From Spirochaetota bacterium (lineage in GTDB: Bacteria; Spirochaetota; UBA4802; JAFGJZ01): 22,434 nt of DNA. Positions 1-7,143 of this stretch are shown one piece after another. The stretch spans positions 1 through 22,434 of the forward strand of contig JAKJGA010000012.1 in NCBI GenBank assembly GCA_022704645.1, read 5' to 3'. The stretch's first letter is position 1. Each line of letters starts with the position of its first letter. Both the position numbers and the translations under genes were made by a program. The notes under the pieces were generated by a model that worked only from the letters and a program-made list of their open reading frames with translations, made no database searches and had not been told where the DNA came from.

Positions 1-233
1 GTTTCTTCCGGCAGAATATCACCATCTTCGGTATCATAAAGTTTGATGGTTACATTTTCAGTTCCGAAAGGGGATGAAAATTTTCCGTAAACAGTAATCA
101 TTCCAGTCGTGAAAACCTTTCCTATTTTTACAGGCTTACCGTCTGTGTCCGTTCCCTCGCAAAAAACGACCGGATCTTTTTTGGAACATGATGCCAATAA
201 AAACAGAAAACATACAGCAAATATTTTTTTCAA
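1..233 (-). CDS. Lipoprotein of unknown function, N-terminal part only
   Basis: This open frame runs off the left edge, so only the first 77 codons are visible. It begins with TTG at 233, which overlaps the xseB stop codon as TTGA, a typical coupled junction. The translation opens KKIFAVCFLFLLASC, a short lysine-rich n-region, a hydrophobic stretch and an LASC lipobox, so signal peptidase II processing and a lipid anchor at Cys15 are expected. The mature part (SKKDPVVFCEGTDTDGKPV and onward) is polar and resembles no family I can name. It is the third gene after xseA and xseB; co-transcription is likely but says nothing about function. The lipoprotein call is fairly secure and the role is unknown. 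Confidence 0.7.
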   Translation of the reverse strand, partial: MKKIFAVCFLFLLASCSKKDPVVFCEGTDTDGKPVKIGKVFTTGMITVYGKFSSPFGTENVTIKLYDTEDGDILPEE

Positions 234-532
234 AGCAGTTCCCCCTGCACATCCTCGCCATCTTCGATTTCGCCTTCATCATCCTTAAGCTTCACGGGTT
301 TTGAAATTATTTCATCACCCTGCTTCTGCAGAATATCAATTTTTCTGGCGGCTTCATCCAGTTTCTTCCGGCAGAAGCGTGAAAGCTGAACGCCTTTCTC
401 ATACTTTCCTAGCGCCTCATCGAGTCCGAGATCCCCAGTTTCTAGTTCGGATGCGATATCTTCAAGTTCTTCCAGCGCGGATTCAAAAGTTTTTGTTTCT
501 TCAGTTTTTTTCTTTTTCTTTTCCAAGAACAT
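230..532 (-). CDS. xseB: Exodeoxyribonuclease VII small subunit
   Basis: XseB is the small helical subunit that binds the C-terminal part of XseA to form the single-strand exonuclease that degrades ssDNA to oligonucleotides in the cytoplasm. The family signature is clear at residues 17-60: FESALEELEDIASELETGD, then LDEALGKYEKGVQLSRFCRK and LDEAARKID. The tail (residues 74-100) is acidic. The gene overlaps the end of xseA by 32 bases and is followed by a lipoprotein at a TTGA overlap. The start is uncertain: the ATG at 532 abuts the GGAG (533-536) with no spacing, whereas the TTG at codon 3 (526) lies six bases from it. The annotated ATG gives 100 residues and the TTG gives 98. Confidence 0.93.
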   Translation of the reverse strand: MFLEKKKKKTEETKTFESALEELEDIASELETGDLGLDEALGKYEKGVQLSRFCRKKLDEAARKIDILQKQGDEIISKPVKLKDDEGEIEDGEDVQGELL

Positions 533-1799
533 CTCCTTTATTTACGGAATTTACACAGCATCCGAGAGAACCGTCCGAAAGAAGCAGTTTGATATTTTCC
601 CCCTGCTTCGCTTTGTCAACTGAGTTTATTATTCTTCCGGCCGAATCGAGTGGAACAGAATAACCGCGCGCAATGGTCGAAAGCGGTGAAAGCTTTTCAA
701 GAAGTTCCGCTCCCTTAGCAAAGAGCATTTCTTTTGATCGTGTAATTAAAATCATATCTTTTTCAAAACGAGAACATTTATCCAAACGCGCTGACGAATC
801 CCTAAGCTTTTCATTTAGGGCATAATGAAGAGATTCGCTTATGCGGTCAAGTTCGTACTCCTTAAACTCAAATGCGGCTTTGGGCTCTGTAAATATTTTT
901 TTAGTTTCAACATTAACGAGACGGCCGTCGGCAGAAGATATTATTTTCCGCAAAGCATAATCCATCCGGCGGGAAAATTGCAGTACTGATGCTGAAAGCT
1001 GAGACTTGTCCTGAACCGCAAATTCGGCAGCAGCGGACGGAGTAGGAGCTGCATAATCCGCCGCCTCATCAGAAATCGGATGATCGATCTGATGCCCGAC
1101 TGCTGAAATTATAGGAACGCGGGATTCAGCAAATGCGCGCACAACGCCTTCATCGCTAAAAGGAAGAAGGTCCTCGACAGAACCTCCGCCGCGTCCGGCG
1201 ATTATGAGATCAACATTCCATTTCTCGCGGTTGAGCTCCCTTATAGCCTTGATGATGCTCTTAGGAGAATCGCTTCCTTGCACCTTCGCAGGTGCCAGAA
1301 TTATTTCAAGATTGGGATATCTTCTTAGTGCAACCTTTAGAATATCACGCAAAGCGGCACCAGTTGGTGAAGTCACAATTCCGATACGCTTGGGAAGAAA
1401 CGGAAAAGGACGTTTTTTCGATGCGTCAAAAAGCCCTTCCTTCGCTAGCTTCTTTTTCAGTTCATCAAGCATAAGCTGAATTTCACCGACACCTTCAAGC
1501 ATGATGTCGGCGACTTTAAGCTGATAGCTTCCGCGCTTGTCATAGATGACTACGCTTCCAAGCGCGATGATGCTCTGTCCTTCGTTAAGTTTAAACTTGA
1601 GTTTGGAATTCATATAGCGGAAAAACGCCGCACTGATCAGGCTGTCTTTGTCTTTTAGTGTGAAGTATATATTTCCCGAAGAATGATATGTTATGCCGGT
1701 AATTTCGCCTTTAACCCATACGTTGGATAAAAGCGGATTGTTATCCACACAGGTTTTTATCCGCTGGGATAATTCATAAACTGTTAAAAGATTCTGCAT
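501..1799 (-). CDS. xseA: Exodeoxyribonuclease VII large subunit
   Basis: XseA is the catalytic subunit of exonuclease VII, acting with XseB on single-stranded DNA in repair and mismatch processing. An N-terminal OB-fold domain is followed by the catalytic core with the family hallmarks GIVTSPTGAALRDI, AGRGGGSVEDL, ISAVGHQIDHPISDEAADY and APTPSAAAE, then a long charged helical region that would hold XseB, and the GYSVPLDSAGRI motif near the C-terminus. The frame is open up to a TTG at 1811, but the ATG at 1799 (MQNLLTVYELSQ) matches the family N-terminus better; the nearest GGGA lies 12 bases upstream of the ATG and directly abuts the TTG, so the choice is not certain. Length of 432 residues is normal. 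It heads the xseA-xseB-lipoprotein operon. Confidence 0.95.
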   Translation of the reverse strand: MQNLLTVYELSQRIKTCVDNNPLLSNVWVKGEITGITYHSSGNIYFTLKDKDSLISAAFFRYMNSKLKFKLNEGQSIIALGSVVIYDKRGSYQLKVADIMLEGVGEIQLMLDELKKKLAKEGLFDASKKRPFPFLPKRIGIVTSPTGAALRDILKVALRRYPNLEIILAPAKVQGSDSPKSIIKAIRELNREKWNVDLIIAGRGGGSVEDLLPFSDEGVVRAFAESRVPIISAVGHQIDHPISDEAADYAAPTPSAAAEFAVQDKSQLSASVLQFSRRMDYALRKIISSADGRLVNVETKKIFTEPKAAFEFKEYELDRISESLHYALNEKLRDSSARLDKCSRFEKDMILITRSKEMLFAKGAELLEKLSPLSTIARGYSVPLDSAGRIINSVDKAKQGENIKLLLSDGSLGCCVNSVNKGDVLGKEKEKN

Positions 1800-1914
1800 A
1801 TCAAAAGTCAATCCCGGTCATTTAATTTTGCAAGCATAAAGTGATGGAATAGTCGAAGATAGAAATAACAAAAAAGCAATTAAAGCCTGTAAAATGATCA
1901 AATAATGCCCGAAC

Positions 1915-1942
1915 ATATAAAAAACGCCGCATAAGCGGCGTT
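1915..1942 (-). terminator. Intrinsic terminator after rpmE
   Basis: Read on the minus strand, a perfect 8-bp stem AACGCCGC / GCGGCGTT with a TTAT loop (1923-1942) is followed at once by a T-rich tract (1916-1924). It begins eight bases after the rpmE stop codon. This is a textbook Rho-independent terminator and closes the rho-rpmE unit before xseA. Confidence 0.93.
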
Positions 1943-1949
1943 AAGATTC

Positions 1950-2150
1950 TTATTTGATGTTGTATTTCTTTTTGAATTTTTCCACGCGACCAGTAGTTGT
2001 AACAAGTCTCTGTTCCTTTGTATAGAAAGGATGACAAGCAGAACAAATTTCCACCTTAACATCTTTAAGGGTGGAACGTGTCTTAACTTCGTTTCCGCAA
2101 GCGCATTTGATTACGGTTTCGTGGTATTCAGGATGGATTCCGTCTTTCAT
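1950..2150 (-). CDS. rpmE: 50S ribosomal protein L31, zinc-binding type
   Basis: The product is L31, a small large-subunit protein at the central protuberance bridging the 30S head. The 66-residue sequence opens MKDGIHPEYHETVIKCACGN and contains the four zinc-ligand cysteines at positions 16, 18, 36 and 39 (KCACG and CSACHPFYT), so it is the zinc-containing C+ form; the zinc-free paralogue is absent from this window. A good AAGGAG sequence precedes the ATG. It lies 21 bases downstream of rho, the same rho-rpmE order known from Bacillus and other phyla, and is followed by a strong hairpin terminator. The C-terminal KFKKKYNIK is the usual basic tail. Confidence 0.96.
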   Translation of the reverse strand: MKDGIHPEYHETVIKCACGNEVKTRSTLKDVKVEICSACHPFYTKEQRLVTTTGRVEKFKKKYNIK

Positions 2151-2171
2151 ATATTTTCTCCTTATATTTTC

Positions 2172-3617
2172 TTAAGAATTCATTGCCTTAAAAAAGGCTC
2201 TGTTGCTTCTTGTTGCTTTCATTTTGTCAATTAACAGCTCCATGACCTCGCTCGGGCTCATAGTGGAAATGAATTTTCTGAGCACCCAGAGCTTCTGAAG
2301 CTCTTCTTCCTCGAGAAGAAGCTCCTCACGGCGGGTTCCTGCCTTGTTGACATCAAGCGCAGGGTATATTCTTCTTTCGGCCAGTTTTCTGTCAAGATGT
2401 AATTCTGCGTTTCCTGTACCTTTAAATTCCTCGAAAATTACCTCATCCATTCGGCTTCCAGTTTCAACAAGGGCAGTAGCGATAATAGTTAAAGATCCGC
2501 CCTGCTCGATGTTTCTAGCAGCTCCGAAAAATCTTTTAGGCTTATGAAGCGCGTTTGAATCGACACCGCCCGAAAGAATTTTGCCTGAGGTAGGAACAAC
2601 CTGGTTATATGCACGCGCAAGTCGCGTAATCGAGTCAAGAAGAATGACAACATCTTTTCCATGCTCAACAAGTCTTTTTGCTTTTTCGATGACCATTTCG
2701 GACACCTGAACGTGACGCTGAGCAGGCTCATCGAACGTAGACGCAACGACTTCGCCCTGAACGGAACGCTGCATATCTGTTACTTCTTCCGGACGTTCGT
2801 CTATCAGAAGTACGATAAGAAAAACTTCAGGGTGATTGGTTGTGATTGCATTTGCAATTTTCTGGAGGAGAATAGTTTTCCCAGTTCTCGGCGGAGCAAC
2901 GATAAGTGCACGCTGACCTTTCCCGAGAGGAGTCATGATATTGATTATTCTTGTATCTATATTTTCACTGGTTGTTTCTAGATTTATACGTTTATTGGGA
3001 TATATCGGTGTAAGGTTATCAAAAAGAATACGTTTCTGAAGCTTTTCAGGATTATCATAGTTTACGGCTTCAATACGGAGTAATGCGTAAAACCTTTCTC
3101 CATCCTTCGGCGGACGGATCTGACCGGTTACATAATCACCTGTTCTTAAACCAAAAAGACGAATCTGAGATGGAGAAACATATATATCATCCGGACCAGG
3201 AAGGTAATTGTAGTTTTGTGAACGTAAAAACCCGAAACCTTCCGGCAGAATTTCAAGAACACCCGAAGAAAAAATATTTCCGTTTTTTTCAGTCTGACTT
3301 CTCAAAATCTGAAAAATAAGATCCTGTTTTTTCAGACCGGAAATACCTTCAACTCCCATGCCCCTTGCAAGAGATAGCAACTCATTGATAGTGCGTTTCT
3401 TCAGTTCAGCCAAATCGAGCTTCTCTACTGCTGTACTCGGCTGTTGCGCTGGAGCCTGCGGAGCAACGGGAGCGTTGTTTCCGTTATTTACATTATTGTA
3501 ATTGCGTGAATGCCTTCGTGGTTTACGCTCGGTAGTAACTTCATCAGAAGCAGCTTCTTCCACTTGCGGAGATTCTTGAATAGTTTCGTTTTTTTCGAGT
3601 TCGTTTTCTGTACTCAT
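2172..3617 (-). CDS. rho: Transcription termination factor Rho
   Basis: Rho is the hexameric RNA-dependent ATPase/translocase that terminates untranslated transcripts. A variable low-complexity leader (residues 1-62, acidic, then Arg- and Asn-rich with NYNNVNNGNN, then a Pro/Ala/Gln stretch) precedes the Rho N-terminal helical domain (about 68-106), the cold-shock RNA-binding domain (about 120-186, LPEGFGFLR) and the ATPase core. Walker A is APPRTGKT at 241-248, the Walker B aspartate is in VVILLDSITRLARAYN, and the Q-loop is LSGGVDSNALHKPKRFFGAA. The ATG at 3617 has AAAGG five bases upstream. Asn-rich N-terminal insertions occur in several Rho proteins and can alter RNA binding or self-assembly; that role here is inference. 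It is transcribed with rpmE. Confidence 0.97.
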   Translation of the reverse strand: MSTENELEKNETIQESPQVEEAASDEVTTERKPRRHSRNYNNVNNGNNAPVAPQAPAQQPSTAVEKLDLAELKKRTINELLSLARGMGVEGISGLKKQDLIFQILRSQTEKNGNIFSSGVLEILPEGFGFLRSQNYNYLPGPDDIYVSPSQIRLFGLRTGDYVTGQIRPPKDGERFYALLRIEAVNYDNPEKLQKRILFDNLTPIYPNKRINLETTSENIDTRIINIMTPLGKGQRALIVAPPRTGKTILLQKIANAITTNHPEVFLIVLLIDERPEEVTDMQRSVQGEVVASTFDEPAQRHVQVSEMVIEKAKRLVEHGKDVVILLDSITRLARAYNQVVPTSGKILSGGVDSNALHKPKRFFGAARNIEQGGSLTIIATALVETGSRMDEVIFEEFKGTGNAELHLDRKLAERRIYPALDVNKAGTRREELLLEEEELQKLWVLRKFISTMSPSEVMELLIDKMKATRSNRAFFKAMNS

Positions 3618-3662
3618 ATATACCTTTTATAAGATGAATGTATTATTTCAATTTACGCCTTT

Positions 3663-3713
3663 ATAGGGAATATGCGGAAAAATGGCGGAATGCCGGAACA
3701 CGGGATTATTACG
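3663..3713 (-). promoter_or_regulatory. rho: C-rich, G-poor rho leader, possible rut site
   Basis: In the predicted untranslated leader of rho, the transcript strand of this 51-base stretch contains 17 C and 7 G, with UCC clusters recurring every 8 to 11 bases and no obvious stable hairpin. Rho binds pyrimidine-C dinucleotides in unstructured C-over-G RNA, and rho autoregulation by premature termination in the leader is established in Escherichia coli. Assigning that role here is inference from composition and position. The rest of the gene-free stretch 3618-3948 holds the rho promoter and the upstream region of the RHH-like gene, and nothing else I can identify. Confidence 0.4.
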
Positions 3714-3771
3714 AAAAATACATAAACTCCATTTTTTTGATTACTTGAGGCGCTGGGAACCAACTAAGTAC

Positions 3772-3799
3772 ATAATAAATTATTCGCAAAAAATGTCAA
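3772..3799 (-). promoter_or_regulatory. Sigma-70-type promoter for rho-rpmE
   Basis: On the minus strand a consensus -35 TTGACA (3794-3799) is separated by 16 bases from a -10 TATTAT (3772-3777), one mismatch from consensus. Initiation near 3765 would give a leader of roughly 148 bases before the rho ATG. The clpS promoter in this window uses the same -10 hexamer. The call rests on sequence match only. Confidence 0.7.
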
Positions 3800-3935
3800 G
3801 TTTTTTAAAACAATATGGGGCAATCAGCATCAATATAACTGTTAAAATTTTAGCTGTTATAAAATCTTTAAATGAAGCTGCTAATTAAAAAAATATTCTC
3901 AATCGCGAAAATTTTTTTTTAAATTCCGTTATTAC

Positions 3936-3952
3936 TCATGGGGCAACCATGA
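3936..3952 (+). promoter_or_regulatory. Inverted repeat over the start codon of the RHH-like gene
   Basis: TCATGG (3936-3941) and CCATGA (3947-3952) form a perfect 6-bp inverted repeat with a five-base spacer that contains part of the GGGG putative ribosome-binding site, while the second arm includes the ATG at 3949. It could fold in mRNA and limit initiation, or be a DNA operator for the encoded protein. Part of it (ATGGGGCAACCA, 3938-3949) recurs with one mismatch at 3815-3826. Confidence 0.4.
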
Positions 3953-4398
3953 AAAACTTAAGAACAACAGCTCTTATAGAGAAAAAATATTTTGTAATTA
4001 TCGCAACGGCTTGCCGTAAAAGGAAAATGAAACAGTCCAAGTTAATTCATACTGCACTAAGAAGCATGGTAAATTCCCGGGTTTTTGAAAACCGTTTAAA
4101 AACTTTTTCTAATGTAAAATACCAAAATCGCGGAAAAAAATACATAGTTATCCACTTTTCAATCGATCCGGAATTATATGAGGCATGTATAGAACTAAGA
4201 AAAACGAATAAACTGTCAGTTTCCCTGATGCTGAATGAGTGGTTTGAAAAATATTTATTACAACCGAAAGAAAACCAATTTTGGTATTCGACTTTTATTT
4301 TTAAAGTGGATAACTATCCGGTTTTTTACCAAATTCAATCTGAATTTATTGAAAAGACTCGAACTTTGCATACACGGACAACAATTAAACTCGAATAG
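3949..4398 (+). CDS. Putative tandem ribbon-helix-helix DNA-binding protein
   Basis: I do not recognise a named family. The 149-residue basic protein appears to contain two units with the strand-helix-helix pattern of RHH (CopG/Arc/MetJ) regulators. The first is strand RTTALIE at 5-11, then helices at about 13-24 and 28-42. The second is strand KYIVIHFSID at 64-73, then helices at about 74-87 (PELYEACIELRK) and 90-103 (SVSLMLNEWFEKYL). A basic linker with NRGKK joins them and an aromatic, basic tail (104-149) follows. Two RHH units in one chain could fold as an intramolecular dimer. The gene is visibly more AT-rich than its neighbours, stands alone, and ends eight bases before the convergent pabC stop. 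The start has GGGG five bases upstream. The RHH reading is inference from pattern, so the function is unproven. Confidence 0.6.
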   Translation: MKNLRTTALIEKKYFVIIATACRKRKMKQSKLIHTALRSMVNSRVFENRLKTFSNVKYQNRGKKYIVIHFSIDPELYEACIELRKTNKLSVSLMLNEWFEKYLLQPKENQFWYSTFIFKVDNYPVFYQIQSEFIEKTRTLHTRTTIKLE

Positions 4399-4406
4399 TC
4401 ACTCTA

Positions 4407-5021
4407 TCAATTCAATACTATTTTATCCGTACCTATACAGCTTTCACCAAGATCAAGCATTGAATTTATAAAGGATATTTTCTCATATTTTTTTATATCT
4501 TCTGCCGGAATCTTTTTTTCATAAATAATTTTATCAGCCAGGAGTTTCTGCCGCATAGTTCCATTAAGAAGAAATTTTTCAGGAGTGTACCATTTTCCCG
4601 AATCATAAAATGCAAGGTTTGAAAAAGATGAATCAGTAACCATACCCTTTTTTAAAACAATTATTTCATCAAAATCATTATTCTTTAAAAAAGAAAACAA
4701 CGAACGGTCTTCATGTTTAAAAGAATATTCTGCGTCACTACATTCAACTGCCAATACAGAACGAATTTTTTTTACTGCATATTTTTCAACAGAAATATTT
4801 CGATCATCTCCGGAATAAACTATTCTTAGTTTATATTTGCCCTTTACCGGAACAGAATCAAGTTGAATGTCCTTAATTACAAAAGGATCACTGAGCGGAA
4901 AATACTTTGCAAAAGTAGAAGCTATACGCGCATTATGCGATTCAAAGTTACAGAGAATTCCATTTTCTATTCTAACTGTCTCTATGAATCGGAATGGATA
5001 TTTTTCTAATGAGTTCTTCAT
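4407..5021 (-). CDS. pabC: Aminodeoxychorismate lyase-like class IV aminotransferase-fold enzyme
   Basis: PabC-type enzymes use pyridoxal phosphate to eliminate pyruvate from 4-amino-4-deoxychorismate, giving p-aminobenzoate for folate. The protein (204 residues) has the fold-type IV pattern: RFIETVRIENGILCNFESHN near the start, a likely PLP lysine at K102 in FKHEDRSL, then GMVTDSSFSNLAFYDSGKW and LLNGTMRQKLL, which is the variant seen in the lyase domain fused to or following short PabB proteins. It overlaps pabB by 50 bases, and the ATG has AAGGA about five bases upstream. Class IV members also include branched-chain and D-amino-acid transaminases, but the pabB partnership favours the lyase role. 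It is somewhat shorter than E. coli PabC (about 270). Confidence 0.82.
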   Translation of the reverse strand: MKNSLEKYPFRFIETVRIENGILCNFESHNARIASTFAKYFPLSDPFVIKDIQLDSVPVKGKYKLRIVYSGDDRNISVEKYAVKKIRSVLAVECSDAEYSFKHEDRSLFSFLKNNDFDEIIVLKKGMVTDSSFSNLAFYDSGKWYTPEKFLLNGTMRQKLLADKIIYEKKIPAEDIKKYEKISFINSMLDLGESCIGTDKIVLN

Positions 5022-5958
5022 ATTCCTTTTCAGGATTACTGTAAACGGTAATCCCGCCGCCGCTTTTAAAATATAGTTTATCCTTTTTCTTTTCTATAAA
5101 GCGGATCATAACACAGCTGTCAAGATAATCTCCTTCACAAATACCAAATACGCCGGTATAAAAACCGCGGTCATAATTTTCAGCACCTTTAAGTATTGAA
5201 ATTGTCTCTTTCTTGGGAGCACCGGTCACCGAACCTGCCGGAAGAATCTGAAGTAAAAGATTTCCGAAGTCTTCATAGTATTCATTCCGAAGAATACCTT
5301 TTATTTCAGAGCTCGTCTGAAAAATACCTCCGTCATTAAATGATATTTTCTCAGCATAACGGTATCGCTCCACATTGATATTTTCGCAGACTATCCCCAA
5401 GTCATTACGCAAGAGATCCACAACTGTCAAATGTTCAGCCTGCTCTTTTTCATCATTTATAAGCTTTTCTAGAGAATCGGGATAATCCGAAGAAATAGTA
5501 CCTTTCATCGGAAAAGTCTTTATTTCCTTCCCGTTTATTTTTACAAATATTTCCGGTGAAAAAACTGTGAACTTATCACGAATTAAAAGTTTATAAGGAG
5601 CTGATGATGAAATAAAAATATCATCCAAAGAGTTTTGAGTTTCAATTTCGGATCGGAATGTCAAATTTGAAAGATATGAATTTCCAGAAACAATATTCTT
5701 CATAACCTTTTCAAAAGCAAAATTGTATTCCGCGTAATCCGGCGGGAAAATGCTCATAATATCCGCCTTTATTTCCGTATCGAAAGAAGCATTGGTTTCA
5801 CCGCGAACGTAATAAAAAATGCCGTTCAAAGCACATTCATCAGTCGGACAGAGAATCAAGCTTTTCATTTCGTAGTCTACTACAAATATAAAACGGCATC
5901 CACTGTTTCGCAGCCGTGAAAATTCTAATGGAAAATTAGTTTCAGAACAAACAATCAC
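4972..5958 (-). CDS. pabB: Aminodeoxychorismate synthase component I, short form
   Basis: PabB aminates chorismate to 4-amino-4-deoxychorismate. The chorismate-binding signature blocks are present: TFPMKGT with the PabB-type lysine at 152 (anthranilate synthase has Ala there), EQAEHLTVVDLLRNDLG at 172-188, ILPAGSVTGAPKKETI, RGFYTGVFG and SGGGITVYSNPEKEYEE. The protein is 328 residues, the short type that lacks much of the N-terminal TrpE-like domain. Translation appears to begin with GTG at 5958, overlapping the upstream hydrolase stop as GTGA, so coupling is likely; the nearest GGGAA is more than ten bases away. No pabA glutamine amidotransferase is in the window, so ammonia must come from an unlinked PabA or directly. 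pabC follows with a 50-base overlap. Confidence 0.9.
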   Translation of the reverse strand: MIVCSETNFPLEFSRLRNSGCRFIFVVDYEMKSLILCPTDECALNGIFYYVRGETNASFDTEIKADIMSIFPPDYAEYNFAFEKVMKNIVSGNSYLSNLTFRSEIETQNSLDDIFISSSAPYKLLIRDKFTVFSPEIFVKINGKEIKTFPMKGTISSDYPDSLEKLINDEKEQAEHLTVVDLLRNDLGIVCENINVERYRYAEKISFNDGGIFQTSSEIKGILRNEYYEDFGNLLLQILPAGSVTGAPKKETISILKGAENYDRGFYTGVFGICEGDYLDSCVMIRFIEKKKDKLYFKSGGGITVYSNPEKEYEELIRKISIPIHRDS

Positions 5959-7070
5959 TTTTTTGATATTCCCGGCAGAAGCATCGTCGAAACGACTTCA
6001 GCGACATAGCTTTTCGTCGGTCCGTCACGGAGCTCTCCCCAAAATGATACAGGCTGTTTAGAAAATTGATCAAATACAAAATATCTGGTTTCACCAGTAA
6101 CCACTATCACCATGTCATAATCAGGTAATACAAAAAGATAATTTCCGGCCCAACCCTTAGCTGAAAATCCAAAAGGTTCTGTCCACCAGCCATAGCCGTA
6201 TGAAGCAGTATCATCAGGAAAATAATTGCATTTTACACGAGGTTTCAACGATTCTTCAATCCATCGGGAAGATACTATCTGTTTGTCTTTCCATTTCCCC
6301 TTTTTTAAAATAAGATAACCGATTTTTGCCAAATCAACCGGCCGCAGATAAAGACCGAAGCTGCCCCAGTTTACACCTTTTGAATCAGCAAGCCACACAT
6401 AGTTCTTTATTCCGATCAAAGAAAAAAGATTCTTATCAGAAAATGCTGAAATGTTTTCGCCGCATGCCTTCGTTAGTAATCCTGAAATAATCTGATAATT
6501 CGCAGAACAGTAATTATAACGCTCCGGAAGGTTTTCTTCAATCGGAAAATCAAGAACATATCTCATAGAATCGCCGGAAAGAATCATGTGTGAGGTGTTA
6601 GCCGGATCAAGCCTCCACTTCCAATCAATTCCGGAAGTCATGGTTAAAAGTTTTTCAATTGTAATCTCATTCTTTTTCAAACTTGAATTGGAATATTTTT
6701 TAAGATCAAAAAAAGAATCTATTTTTTGCTTCGTGTTATCAAATTTCCCTTTTTCAATAGCAACACCGGTTAAAAGAGAAACGACACTGTCCGTAACCGA
6801 AACTAAATTCTCTTTTGTATCACGATCATATTCCTCAAAGTATTTTTCGGTGACAATAAATCCGTTTCGTATTATTACAACAGAATGAACTTTATCATTA
6901 TCTCGCAAAACTCTGATCATATCAGAAATTTTTTTCGAATCAAGACCCTGAGCTTCCGGTTTTGAGCTTCTCCAGTTCTCCTTTGGAAAATATTCCGGAT
7001 CACGCGCACAATTTGCGTTTAGTATAAATATTGCGGCAAATAGTATTCTTTCCATTTTCAATATCATCAT
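5955..7070 (-). CDS. Beta-lactamase-fold (class C-like) lipoprotein lacking the SxxK lysine
   Basis: This protein has the serine hydrolase fold of class C beta-lactamases, esterases and DD-peptidases. Visible landmarks are the nucleophile region SVTDSVVSLLTG (Ser91), ERYNYCSANYQIISGLL with the YxN-like tyrosine at about 187, the family stretch GLYLRPVDLAKIGYL, and AKGWAGNYLFVLPDYDMVIV near the third motif. In relatives the first motif reads SVTKS; here the lysine is Asp94, so the usual general base is missing. An N-terminal hydrophobic segment ends in LNANC, a relaxed lipobox with Cys21, so lipid anchoring is likely. The ATG at 7070 has GGAA six bases upstream. It is the first gene before pabB with a four-base overlap. 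It may be a non-catalytic binding protein or an enzyme with altered chemistry. Confidence 0.85.
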   Translation of the reverse strand: MMILKMERILFAAIFILNANCARDPEYFPKENWRSSKPEAQGLDSKKISDMIRVLRDNDKVHSVVIIRNGFIVTEKYFEEYDRDTKENLVSVTDSVVSLLTGVAIEKGKFDNTKQKIDSFFDLKKYSNSSLKKNEITIEKLLTMTSGIDWKWRLDPANTSHMILSGDSMRYVLDFPIEENLPERYNYCSANYQIISGLLTKACGENISAFSDKNLFSLIGIKNYVWLADSKGVNWGSFGLYLRPVDLAKIGYLILKKGKWKDKQIVSSRWIEESLKPRVKCNYFPDDTASYGYGWWTEPFGFSAKGWAGNYLFVLPDYDMVIVVTGETRYFVFDQFSKQPVSFWGELRDGPTKSYVAEVVSTMLLPGISKK

Positions 7071-7143
7071 GTAATTTCCATTCCGCTAAAAACAAAAACT
7101 GTCAAGAAGAAAAATTTCAAGATGTCTTGTTCCGCCAATATAG

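Noticed and set aside
301..663. 120-codon plus-strand frame over xseB and the end of xseA
   Set aside because: It lies antisense to two well-identified genes, has no family resemblance and no ribosome-binding site; it is a shadow frame.
1822..2046. 74-codon minus-strand frame between xseA and rpmE
   Set aside because: It overlaps rpmE in another frame, crosses the terminator hairpin and has an unnatural composition.
3682..3888. 68-codon plus-strand frame in the rho leader region
   Set aside because: No ribosome-binding site and it runs antisense to the rho promoter and leader; the composition looks like random AT-rich sequence.
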